NCBI RefSeq assembly: GCF_963259705.1
Contig: NC_081844.1
Location: forward strand, 33,049,341 to 33,113,340
Direction: 5' to 3'
Source of the DNA: Myotis daubentonii
Taxonomy: Eukaryota; Chordata; Mammalia; Chiroptera; Vespertilionidae
DNA length: 64,000 nucleotides
Of the stretch, positions 12,121-21,864 are shown piece after piece. The position numbers and the translations under genes were made by a program. Each line of letters starts with the position of its first letter. Positions within the stretch are counted from its first letter, which is position 1. A model generated the notes under the pieces. It saw only the letters and a list, made by a program, of their open reading frames with translations, had not been told where the DNA came from and made no database searches.

Positions 12121-12560
12121 CTAGCCTAGTCCGAATCCTGTGGCGCTGCGCGGCCCTTTAAGAGGGGGCGGTGCTTCAGCCCGGGGGTGGGGACGACGCT
12201 GAGGGGGCGCGGCCGTCGAGAGCTGCGTCACCTGCGGGGTCCGCGGGAGCGGAAGTGGCGTAATGCTCGCCCGGAACCGGCGGCGGATGGTCGAGGAGGC
12301 CGCGGCCTCGCCGGTAAGTGGCGGAGGCTCGTACCCTGCCCGGCCGGTCCCTGCCCTTTCCGCCATTCCCGACGGTGCCCCTCCGTTCCCCTGCGTCTCA
12401 GCCTCTCCACGTGCAGAACGGGCTGCCGCGGGGTCGGGCCGCACGCAGGCCCACCGTGCCCAGGCGCCTCCGCTGGTCCCAGTGTGGACACTGGTGGGGT
12501 CAGGCGGCGGCAGACGCTCCCGTCAGGCCGGCCGGTTTGGCCTCGTAGTGCTTTGCTCCG
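12121..12560 (+). promoter_or_regulatory. Unassigned CpG-island promoter
   Basis: A short CpG-rich block between ABHD17A and KLF16, belonging to neither. It has a GC box (aagagggggcggtgc near 12161), an ETS-type site gcggaagtggcg at 12249-12260, no TATA box, and a strong donor (CCG|gtaagt) at 12314. The layout is that of a housekeeping first exon. Confidence 0.5.
12263..12313 (+). other. Candidate first coding exon of an unidentified gene
   Basis: ATG 12263 gives 17 codons (MLARNRRRMVEEAAASP) ending exactly at a gtaagt donor in phase 0. The second ATG (12287, cggATGG) has better context. I do not recognise the product. The next plausible exon is at 14596. Confidence 0.35.
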
Positions 12561-13269
12561 CAGAACTCTTGGTTGCTTGTAATGGGGAAGGAGAGACTTG
12601 GGTGCTCAGAGAGCTTAGCATGGGCCGCCGGGGCCATAGAGAGTGTCGCTGTCCGACCGAAGGTGACTCACCGGGAGTCACGCGGAAGACGCCTTTTCTA
12701 CCAAACCTTTCCTCTGCCGTCCCTCCGGGCTGCTCCGGGTCCCGGCCTCGGGGCAGTGCAGCCTTGAGTCCGGAGTCCTGGCCCACCCGTCCCTCTCAGT
12801 GGAAAGTGCCCCGGCCTGGGAGTGGGTGGGGAAGCTGCTGGTGCCTTCGCCCCTCCCGAGCCCCATGGGCCCCTCCAGCTGGGAGTCTGGGGTCATTTTT
12901 GATAATACGGGACGTTTAGAAGCCAAACTACACATGAGATATGTATGCATTAGAGTAGAGAGCTTCTATGGCTCTAGCTCTTGGCTGCTCTTACCCCAGG
13001 ACATTTGCACAGACTGGCCTTTGAGTCTGACATACCCTCACTAAGCCCAAGGCCCCCAGCATAGTTAACTCTTCTTAACCAGTCTGACCTCCTCGCAGTC
13101 TCTTGCTTCATTTTCTTCCCCAAAGCAACCCTCCTCCTGACTCAGCCCTGTACGCCCTCCCACAGACCCCTGGTGCTGCACTTGTCACAGAGTATGTTGT
13201 CTTTTCACCCTATCGGATATGAATATAAGTTTACTGAGAGACGGGGCCCCATAATACAGTAAGCAACTG

Positions 13270-14300
13270 CTTACAACTGAACAAAAATGTTTTCAGATAC
13301 ACAGAGTAAAAAATGCAGAGCATGTAAGGGTCCCAGGGGAAAACTATGTCATTCCTACCCCTGACCTCCAAGGCCTGGTTTCCCGTCCCCTGGGGCAAAG
13401 ATAAACCAGTTTCTTATGCATCAACAGAGAAAGTCTATGCACATACATCTAATTTGTTTGTACAAAACATCACCATGTGATCCCACTTGGAGAGTGCTTT
13501 TATGAACTCATTCGTCTTAATGGCTGTATCATATTTTATTAGTACTGTGTATTTATCCCATTTCCTGTTGGTTGAAATTTAGGTTATTTCCAGTCTTATA
13601 ACAAGCAATGCTAGGTTGACTATACTTATAGCCAAGTAGGAATATTTCTGTCGGCTGAATTCCTCGGTGCAGAAGTGCTAGGTCAAAAGGCTTTGTGCAG
13701 ATCTCTGACTGGGTACATAATCCCTTAACCAGTCATGCCAAATTGTCCCCCTCCCAACAAAGGAAGGGGCTGGTGTCCCCCATTGCTTGATCTTGAAGAA
13801 CTGGTAGACATAAAATAGTTTCATTGTAGCTTTGCTTGTTTCCTAGGAAGTACAATGGATCTCAATGCTTTTGTCAGGTTTATTTTTCATGTTGATAATT
13901 TCTACCATTTTGAAACTGGAAAGACCTATATTTATTATAAATGTGCTTATATTTAAAAGCTGTTTGTATTACATATTCTTTGCCCATTTTTTTATTGGGT
14001 TGTTGGTGTTACTCTTTTCTAGGCACTTTCAATATTAAAGCAATTAGCCCATTGTCTGTTAAAGTGTTTTTCCCATTCTATCATTGTCTTTGACTTGGAT
14101 TGTGTCTTTTTGTTTGTGTTTCTTATTTATTTATTTATGCCAGGCACTTAAAGTTATTAGTTATTATTAGTGGTTTTCATATGTGGCTTCTGCATTTTGT
14201 GTCACACTCAGAAACATTTTCTCTAGTCCAAGATAATATTTGATATTTTCTTCTGGAAATGTAATGGTTTCTTTTTAAAATAACTTAAATTTTGGTCTAA
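13270..14300. mobile_element. Old LINE-1-like debris, AT-rich
   Basis: A low-GC block between GC-rich neighbours. Phrases such as ctgttggttgaaatttaggttatttccagt and cattctatcattgtctttgact resemble ancient mammalian LINE-1 3' regions. No open frame of note. Limits and orientation approximate. Confidence 0.55.
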
Positions 14301-14595
14301 TTCTAGAAACTACTCTTCAGAAAGAGTGAGGTAGGAACACAAACTGCTTTTTCTAAATCATTTGCCCCAACTACCTGTCCTGGAAAAGCTGTCTTTCCCC
14401 ACTGAAGTGCCATCTTTATGGTGTGCTGAGCCCTGGCCTGCGTGTGGGTAGTTCTAGGCTGTCATCCCAGTTAGCCTGAGCCCCACTGTCTTGATCACAG
14501 AGGTCTGGAAGCCCGTCTCCTCTGCAGGTTCTTTTTTCTTGTCACCCTTAGATGGGCTTATCCACTTCCCTCACCCTGAGTTTTTATTTTTGCAG

Positions 14596-14676
14596 GAAGT
14601 GGCATTGCTTAGATTTACAGATTTAGTTGAGAGAAAACTGTCATCTTATAATAAACAGGTGATCCCTTGCACGTAA
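14596..14676 (+). other. Candidate second exon of the same unidentified gene
   Basis: A strong acceptor (gagtttttatttttgcag) precedes a 21-codon open block, VALLRFTDLVERKLSSYN flanked by Glu and Lys-Gln, in the phase needed to follow 12313. It meets a moderate donor (AAACAG|gtgatc at 14659) or, if unspliced, stops at TAA 14674-14676. It lies just right of old LINE debris, so chance or repeat-derived sequence is possible. Confidence 0.3.
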
Positions 14677-14679
14677 ATC

Positions 14680-15541
14680 ATGCAATGCTAGTTCCACAAG
14701 ACACACTCCATATAGAAAGGATTCTGAAAATTTAACTGTGTGTCCTCCCCGCTACCCCCCACAGCACACGATGTTGACCTTGACGAGGCAGTCTGCTGAG
14801 ACTGCTCTCTCCACACCAGATGCCTGTGTGGGGCTCACCCTGGGCCTTTCTCCAGACTCAGGGTTACCATGTAGTGGCAGTGATAAGGGGAAGCCTGTGG
14901 CACATTCCAGAATGCGCCCCCTTTCCTCTCATTTGCTATCGCCCATGGGCCTGGCTGCCCAGAAGAAGGGCCAACTTTTCTGTTCTCCATTTTGTAAGTT
15001 TTCCGGACATGTGCTCACACCTGGCAGTGGCGTCCTGTTGCTCAGTGGGACCCTGAGCGCAAACCCCCCTCTCCAGGAAGGCAGTGCATCAGACTGTGGG
15101 GCCCAGATCTGAGATGAGGCCTCTAGTGGGGGCCCCACGCACCTAGTCTAAAGGCATGGGCAGCTCCCTCCCCGCTGGGGCAGTGCTTAGGGTTCATGGT
15201 TAGGGTGCAGGACCAACTATTGGCTGTGGGGTTCATCCGACCAGAATGCTGGCCCAGCATCAGAGCCCCTCTTCCTTACATTTCACAGCTGCTGCCATGT
15301 GCCAAGTTGATCTTTATGAAAACCCTGAGCTTCTGGGTTCACCATCCCTACTGCTTCCACTCACAGGGGGAGACAGCTCAGGCAAAGCTGCCCCCAGGGC
15401 CAACCCCTGGGAACCTGCCTGGGTGGCACTAGCCTCGATTCCTGTGATGCTTATAGTTTTGGGCCCCTTCATGCCTCTGCTGGACAGTGAACTCTGAGCC
15501 ATCAGACTCAGTGCCTGGCGCTGGCAGGGCACAGACCACAG

Positions 15542-15576
<35 letters not shown>

Positions 15577-16355
15577 TAGCACGTGCAGGTGACACTCGGA
15601 GGGGGCTGGGCCTGGCCGAGGCCATTTTTTTGAAGCCGAGCATGCCTAACAGAGTTCCCCTGACTCATGTTGGAGGAGGAGGCATCCTGAAGATGACTTT
15701 TCTCCTTCAGCAGATCAGGTAGGGACTAGAGGCTCATGGGCCTGTGAGAGGTGGCCCGGAGGCCAGGGCCATGGGTAGCCTTGAGAGCCAGACAGATGGA
15801 AACCTGCGTTGTGCCTCTGTGAGCCTCTACTTTCAGGGGTCCTGGGCCAGCCAAGGAGTGAGGATGAGCGAGAGCTCTGGGGAGGGAATCCCCGTGTGAA
15901 AGGAAGTAAGTGAACACCAGGTTAGAGCCAGATTCTGTCCCTCCAACTTCCTGAAGAGAGAATGGGGCCCCCGGGTCTGTCCCCAGTGGCCCTGAGCAGG
16001 GCTCGTGCACTCTGTGCGGCATGCCAGTAGTAGGTCAGTCATATGCCCACTATCTGGCTAGGCCTGGCTGGGGCTTGCTTCATCCTGGCCACGTCCATTG
16101 TCCTACCCTGAGCGCTTGGCTGTGAGGGCTCCCTGGACCATGGTAAGTAGTCTGACACATGTTGGAAATAAACACGGATGCCTTAAGAGAGTGGAAAGCG
16201 TGCATTAATCTCTAAAATGCTCTCTCACAAAAGGCTGACATACTGCTGGAACATTGGCTTGACTAGGAGCGGTGGCAGATAGATATAAACTCTGGTGACT
16301 CTGAAATCAGAATTGGATTAAGGAGAAGACCAGCTGGGTAGCATCTAAAGAAACC
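14680..16355. other. Intergenic, no gene seen
   Basis: Contains the GT microsatellite at 15543. A possible downstream exon end (ttcagcagatcag|gtaggg, 15720) was seen but nothing ties it to the candidate exons at 12263 and 14596. Confidence 0.5.
15543..15573 (+). repeat. (GT)n microsatellite
   Basis: About 15 GT dinucleotides, ending in tttgtagc. Likely polymorphic. Confidence 0.95.
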
Positions 16356-16595
16356 ATTTTTTTTTGTTTTGTTTTGTTAATCCTCACCTGAGGATATTTT
16401 TTCCATTGATTTTTTTAGAGTGGAAGGGAAGAATGGGGAAAGAGAGAGAAACATTGATTGTTTGTCTCTGCATGCACCCTGACAGGTACAGGGATCTAGC
16501 CTGCAACCCTGGTGCATGCCCTGGACTGGGAATCGAACCTGTGACCCTTCTGTGTGCGGATCGATGCTCTAACCACTTAACACACTGGCCAGGCC
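16356..16595 (-). mobile_element. VES-type SINE, antisense (first of a cluster)
   Basis: T-rich end left, tcctcacctgaggat segment, then inverted SINE body ending cacactggccaggcc. A second SINE begins about 20 bp to the right. Confidence 0.85.
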
Positions 16596-16617
16596 TTTTT
16601 GACATATTTTTATTTTT

Positions 16618-16828
16618 TCAAATATATTTTTATTGATTTCAGAAAGAAAGGGACAAGAAGAGAGAGAAACATCAATGATGAGAGAGAATCATTGATTGGC
16701 TGCTTCCTGCACACCCTTTACTGGGGATTGAGCCCACAACGCAGGCATGTGCCCTTGACGGGACTTGAACCTGGGACCCGTTAGTCCGCAGGCCAACGCT
16801 CTATCCACTGAGCCAAACCAGCTAGGGC
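16618..16828 (-). mobile_element. VES SINE, antisense (second of a cluster)
   Basis: Starts aaatatatttttattgatttcag and ends gagccaaaccagctagggc, the inverted VES head. It is the best preserved of the three adjoining copies. Confidence 0.88.
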
Positions 16829-17013
16829 TTAATATATTTTTATTGACTTTTAGAGAGGGAGGGAGAGAGAGAAACAATGATCAGCTGCCTCCTGCAGCAC
16901 CCTGACTGGGGATCGAACACACAGCCTGGGTATGTGCCCTAACCAGGAATGGAACTGGTGACCTTTCAGTGCACAGGACGGTGCTCAACCAACTGGGCCT
17001 TACGGGCCAAGCC
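16829..17013 (-). mobile_element. VES-type SINE, antisense (third of a cluster)
   Basis: Directly abuts the previous copy (ttaatatatttttattgac) and ends near cgggccaagcc. It is more diverged, so probably the older target or neighbour. Confidence 0.82.
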
Positions 17014-17420
17014 TAGGGCAGTATTTTGACCAGAGTAGTGAACAGGACAAACGCTGAGTGGGTAGGGTCATATCTGACAACACCCAACGCCAGGCAGGTG
17101 GCTGAATAGGGCGTGTGCTATCTGACGTGCTCCTCTGAGGAGCTGGTCCACTGCCCCCTAAACCTCCGTATCCCATCTTGCTCCTCCCGTGTCCCTGCAG
17201 GCCCCTCTACAGGTAATCACTGTGGGCAGGCTACCGGTGAAAACACAGATCACAGCATGAACGGGCCTCCTCGGGAGCTGGCGCTGGCTCCTCCTTCCTG
17301 ACCCTGTGTCCTGTGTCTTGGTTCTCCCAAGGCACTTTCTCCATAATTTAATAACCAGTGTTGAGGTGGTGTCTCTTTTTTCCAATTATAAATAGTGCAG
17401 CTATACATACTTGCTTCTTT

Positions 17421-17617
17421 GTAAAAAAAAATATTTTTTTATTGATTTCAGAGAGGGAGAGAGAGAAACATCAATGATGAGAGAGAATCATTGATCGGCT
17501 GCTTCTTGCATGCCCCACACTGGGCCTGCAACCTGGACAAATCCCCTGACTGGGAATCAAACCATGACCTCCTGGTTCATAGGTTGACACTCAACCATTG
17601 AGCAACACTGGCCAGGC
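17421..17617 (-). mobile_element. VES-type SINE inserted in an older LINE-1 fragment
   Basis: A perfect 15-bp duplication CATACTTGCTTCTTT at 17406-17420 and 17618-17632. The flanks join into LINE-1 3'-end-like sequence (aaatagtgcagctatac ... tggagtggaattgctgggtc), showing the order of insertion. Confidence 0.9.
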
Positions 17618-17632
17618 CATACTTGCTTCTTT

Positions 17633-18350
17633 ATGAATATTTTTTGGTACCTTTTTTGGAGTGGAATTGCTGGGTCAAAGGGCACAAAATTGGCAGTTTT
17701 GGTAAGCTGTATACAGAGCAATGAAACCACGTGTAGTTCCTCTGATGTAAGCTGCTACTATCCATGTGGTCATTGTTATTAAATTATTCCCATCTTCCCT
17801 CTCCACGTTTGTTTTAATATTTTCATCTTGGAATCATGTGGGTTTACAGAAAAGTTGCAAAGACAGTTTAGAGAGTTCCCATCTACATTTCACCCAATGC
17901 CCCTCATGTTAACATTGTGTTAAAGCCAATAAATGGGCTTGTGTGCATTCCCATCAACTACATGCCAGTCTCATATTTTCCACTGACGTCCTATCTGTCC
18001 CAAGATCCAACCCAGATCCCCACATCACATCTCCTCAGTCTCTTACAATCCAGGGCACTTCAAGCCTTTCTTTTTTTTTCATGACCTTGACAGTTTGGGG
18101 GCATTTTATGAAATGTCCCCTAATTTGGCCTTCTGTTTTCTCACGAATAGACTCGGGCGGTGGGTTTTTTGGGAAGAGCATACCAATGTGAGGTGCCCTC
18201 TGGTCACATCCCATCAGGAGTTCCCAACACACACAGGACATCAACCTGAGGTGGACCTTGACCACCTGGCTGAGGTGGGGTCCAGCAGGGTGTCACCACT
18301 GCAGGTTGTTGTCCTCCCCCTTTCCTCCCCTGTTCTTAGGAAGTGAGTCC
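17633..18350. mobile_element. Old LINE-1 3'-region fragment
   Basis: Continues the LINE-1 sequence interrupted by the SINE at 17421. gtggaattgctgggtcaaagg, cttgacagtttggggg and caccactgcaggttgttg-type phrases match ancient L1 3' ends from memory. Highly diverged and non-coding. Confidence 0.55.
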
Positions 18351-18359
18351 CTGAGTCCA

Positions 18360-20000
18360 GTCCACACTAAAGGGGGGATTTATTTAAAAAATCGTTTTTC
18401 ATATAGAAAAGTATAAAAAACAAAAGACAGGTGGCCCATAATTGCACTGCCTAGATACCTGTTTGACATTTAAAGAAAGTAAAAATAAAAAATACACATG
18501 GGTAAAGTTGTACAGAAAGTACTATTAAAACAAAAAATTAAGGCTTCACTATCTTAAAAGAAGATATTGGTCATTCCAGTATGCCTATACGTACACACAC
18601 ACATACATACCCTGGAGCCTTGATTTTGACCTGACCTGTGTACCTTTCCTACGGGCACATGTGCTCCAGCGTGCACCCCACTTTATGTAGCCTTCCCCTC
18701 ACCTGCACCTGCGTGCCCTCCACCTCCACATCTGGCTGCATCTGCCCCCATCCCTGAGCCCCTTGGTGCTTTCAGTGAAGGGCAAAGATGGTCTCTGGTT
18801 TAGTTGAGGAAACAGGTCTGGAGAAAGGAGGGACTAACACCAGGGGGGTGCTCATCTGGACTAAGCTCAGGCCATCTCCCTTTGTGTATTCCCCAAACTC
18901 TCACTACCTCTTAGCTCTGTGCACTGGAAGGCTGCTGCTCAGCCCTCTTGCAACCTTGATTTCTGCATGACAACTGAAGGGTTGTAGTAAGAACAGAGTG
19001 ACCAGGTACAAGGCTGAGCTGAGCATGGGGTCAGAGAGGGGGAGGGGGTGGGGTTATGGGGGTTTGAGGGTTATATATGTGCTGGTGGCCCGGGTATAAA
19101 GAGAAATTCCACAAGTGGAGCAGGGGTCTCCTGCCTGCAGAGCAGCTGTCGTGCCCATAGATGGAGGCCCCAACCCTTCATTATCCCTGGGAGAGGTGCA
19201 CATCTGAGGCCCTGAGAGAATGACTTGTCCGGACCACTCAGTCTCCTGCCTTGCCACAGCTTACCCCCTTCCCCCTGTAGGAAGAGGGCACCTCTTCAGC
19301 CACTGCCTGTCTTCCTGCCACACCAGCCTGAGGTTCTCACACTTCAGGCCCTGGGTGGATCTGCCTCTGGGACACTACCCCTACTTCCTCCACTTGTCAG
19401 GCCTATGCCTGCTCACCCATGCCATTGTCAGACTGCCAGTTGCCGTGCCCTAGACTGAACCCCTGGAGGTCAGCCTTTGTGGGGCTTCTGGTCCAATAAA
19501 CATGGGCAGAAGGAACAAAAGGTCCCAGCCTCTTTCTCACCCTGCTATTTGCCTGGTGGGGAGATCCTGCAAGGGGCTGCCTGCCTCTTCTGGACTTGGA
19601 GAAATTGAGTTGTGGGGACTGAGCAGCACCTGTGGGTGGGACTGCTGAGATGGGGGGCTTGGGGGCCTGCCCAGGTGACCCACCTAGATCTTCAAAGGTA
19701 CAAGGGGCCCAGGTCGGCAGGAATGCTGACCACCAGCGCCCAATGAATGCCACCTGGATAATGGCTGTCCAGAGTGGGCCTCGGAGCCCCAGGCCTGGGA
19801 GAGTGGGCTTGTCTGTCAAAGGGAGCCCACTGGGCTGCATTTCGCCTCTGCATCCTGAAGTCAACTCTCCATTCCCCTCTTTTCCCTCCCGGCCGCCACA
19901 AGTTAGTACCAAGGGGCGGGAGCCCAGGGGACAGTGGCTAGCCTGGGGGCAGAGGAGCTCAGCGGTATCAAGTCAGTTAGGAGTTGCGGGTGGAGAGGGT
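18360..20000. other. Intergenic upstream of KLF16
   Basis: 18360-18560 is A-rich repeat-like debris. 18600-20000 shows nothing recognisable before the CpG island begins. Confidence 0.55.
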
Positions 20001-20639
20001 AAGGACAGAGTTCCGGGATGGGGCCAGGGTCACGGCCCCTGTCCACACGTAGGTCGCCAAGCTAGCATTGGGGACTGTAACCTGGCAGGGAGGCCGTGCA
20101 GGCCCCCTGGAGGCCGCAAAGGCCACTGCAACGCCGCTACCGCTGGCATAGGAAGGGGCGGGGGCGTGGTCGCCCACTGGCCGGCACCCACGACTTTGGG
20201 GCTGCGGGCCGGCCATTTGCGTCCCCAGCTATTAAACTTGGTCTGTACATCCTCGGGAGCTTAGAGAGACCACACTTTGATCGTTCAAGCTACAAGGATC
20301 CCTGCCCAGCGCCGGGGAGCGGTGTCCGCGACCCGCGTGTCTCGGCAGGGCCGGACGCTCTGCCTCGCCAAGGCGCCCCGAGCCCAGCTTTTGCGATTCT
20401 AGTAGGTTCCTTTTCCCAACCCCTTTCCTCTCGCCCTCCCGAACGCACACCAATCCTCAGGCCTAATGAAGCGAGCAAAGTGACTCCCGAATGGGGCGCA
20501 AAAAGAGGAACGAACACAGGTTCGTTCGACCCGGGGGGGGGTGGGGCGGCCCTGTCCTCCGGTACCTAGGCCAGGGAGGCGCGGGGGGCCTCAGGGTGCA
20601 GCTTGGGGACTACCACCAAAGGCGGTGAGGGGACACAGA

Positions 20640-21407
20640 CGCGTACAGTCAAGCGGGGCACTAGGCCCGGTAGGAGGGGGGGGAAGGGTCGCGCACGTGG
20701 CCGGGAGGCGGGGCTGACCGCCTCCGTACCCCCACCCAGCCACGTGGGGTGTGGAGCCCTCCCCCATCGCGAACGGGGGCGCGCTGGGCCCGGGTGGAAG
20801 CGTCTGGGGAAGGGGCGGTCTTCTGCTCGCCGCGCGCCGCGCCGTGGGATGGGCGCGCCCGCGAGGGGGCGGGGAGCGCGCGAAGGGAGGGGTGCGCCGA
20901 AAGGGGGCGGAACAGTCCGGGAAGGAGGGGCGTGGCACTCTGGTTGAGGGGGCGCTCTGCGGAGGTGACTGGGGGCCTTGCAGCAGCAGAAGGGGCGCAC
21001 CAGGAGTCGAGCTCCAGGCCTGGAACCACGCGTGGGAAGGAGAGCATAGGGTCGAAGGCCAGGGCGCGCTCCCGGGCCGGAGGGGGCGCGCCAGGGAGGC
21101 GGCTCCATCCGCCCGGACCCCGCCCCAGGCGGCAGCGTGCGGCTCGCTGGAGGGCGCGCCGGGCTGGGGGCGTGGCCGCGGCGCCCCGAGGGGGCGTCCT
21201 CCGGGCGGGGCGGGACGTGGCCGCCCCCGCGGGCTCCGGTGCGTCAGGGCGCGTCAGGCGGGGCGGGGCGGGTTGAGCGCGGGCGGCGGCGGCGGCGGCG
21301 CGCACCGGCCTCCTCCTCCTCCTCCCGCACTCGAGCAGCCGCCGCCGGCCGGACGGGCACCGCTCCCGCCACCTCTGCTCGGTCCGCGCCGCGCGCCCTT
21401 TTCCGGC
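20640..21407 (+). promoter_or_regulatory. KLF16: KLF16 promoter and 5' UTR, CpG island
   Basis: Extremely GC-rich and TATA-less. It has many GC boxes and GT/CACC-type sites (ggggcgtgg, ggggcggggc and similar, for example around 20880-20935, 21170-21215 and 21255-21275) and a CGG run near 21285-21300. The island spans roughly 20.0-22.4 kb. Such sites are what KLF16 and Sp1 themselves bind, so autoregulation is possible but only inferred. Confidence 0.75.
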
Positions 21408-21864
21408 ATGTCGGCGGCGGTAGCTTGCGTAGATTACTTCGCAGCCGACGTGCTCATGGCCATCTCCTCGGGCGCCGTGGTGCACCGCGGGCGGCCGGGC
21501 CCCGAGGGCGCGGGCCCCGCCGCCGGCCTGGATGTGCGCGCGCCGCGCCGCGAGGCCGCCCCGCCCGGGCCCCCGGGGCCGCCAACGCCGCCCTCCCGGG
21601 CTGCCCCCGGCTCGGGCCCTGGAGCTGCCGCCGCGCCCCACCTGCTGGCTGCCAGTATCCTGGCCGACCTGCGAGGCGGGTCCACGGCGGCCCCGGGGGG
21701 CGCCTCGCCCGCCTCCTCCTCCTCGGCCGCTTCGTCCCCGTCCTCCGGCCGCGCCCCCGGCGCCGCGCCCGCCGCCGCCAAGAGCCACCGCTGTCCCTTC
21801 CCGGGCTGCGCCAAAGCGTACTACAAGTCCTCGCACCTCAAATCGCACCTGCGAACGCACACAG
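21408..21864 (+). CDS. KLF16: KLF16 exon 1 coding part (residues 1-152)
   Basis: Starts at ATG 21408 (ttccggcATGTC) and ends ACACAG|gtgagt in phase 1 after finger 1. The exon lies wholly in a CpG island, so long open frames appear on both strands; only this one matches KLF16. Confidence 0.97.

Noticed and set aside
15640..15719. Possible third exon of the orphan-island transcript
   Set aside because: There is a good gtaggg donor, but the acceptor side is weak and nothing links it to the exons at 12263 and 14596.
20751..21407. In-frame upstream extension of KLF16 without stops (219 codons)
   Set aside because: Open only because of GC richness. The recognised start matches the human 252-residue protein and the KLF9/13/14/16 N-terminal signature; no support for an extended form.
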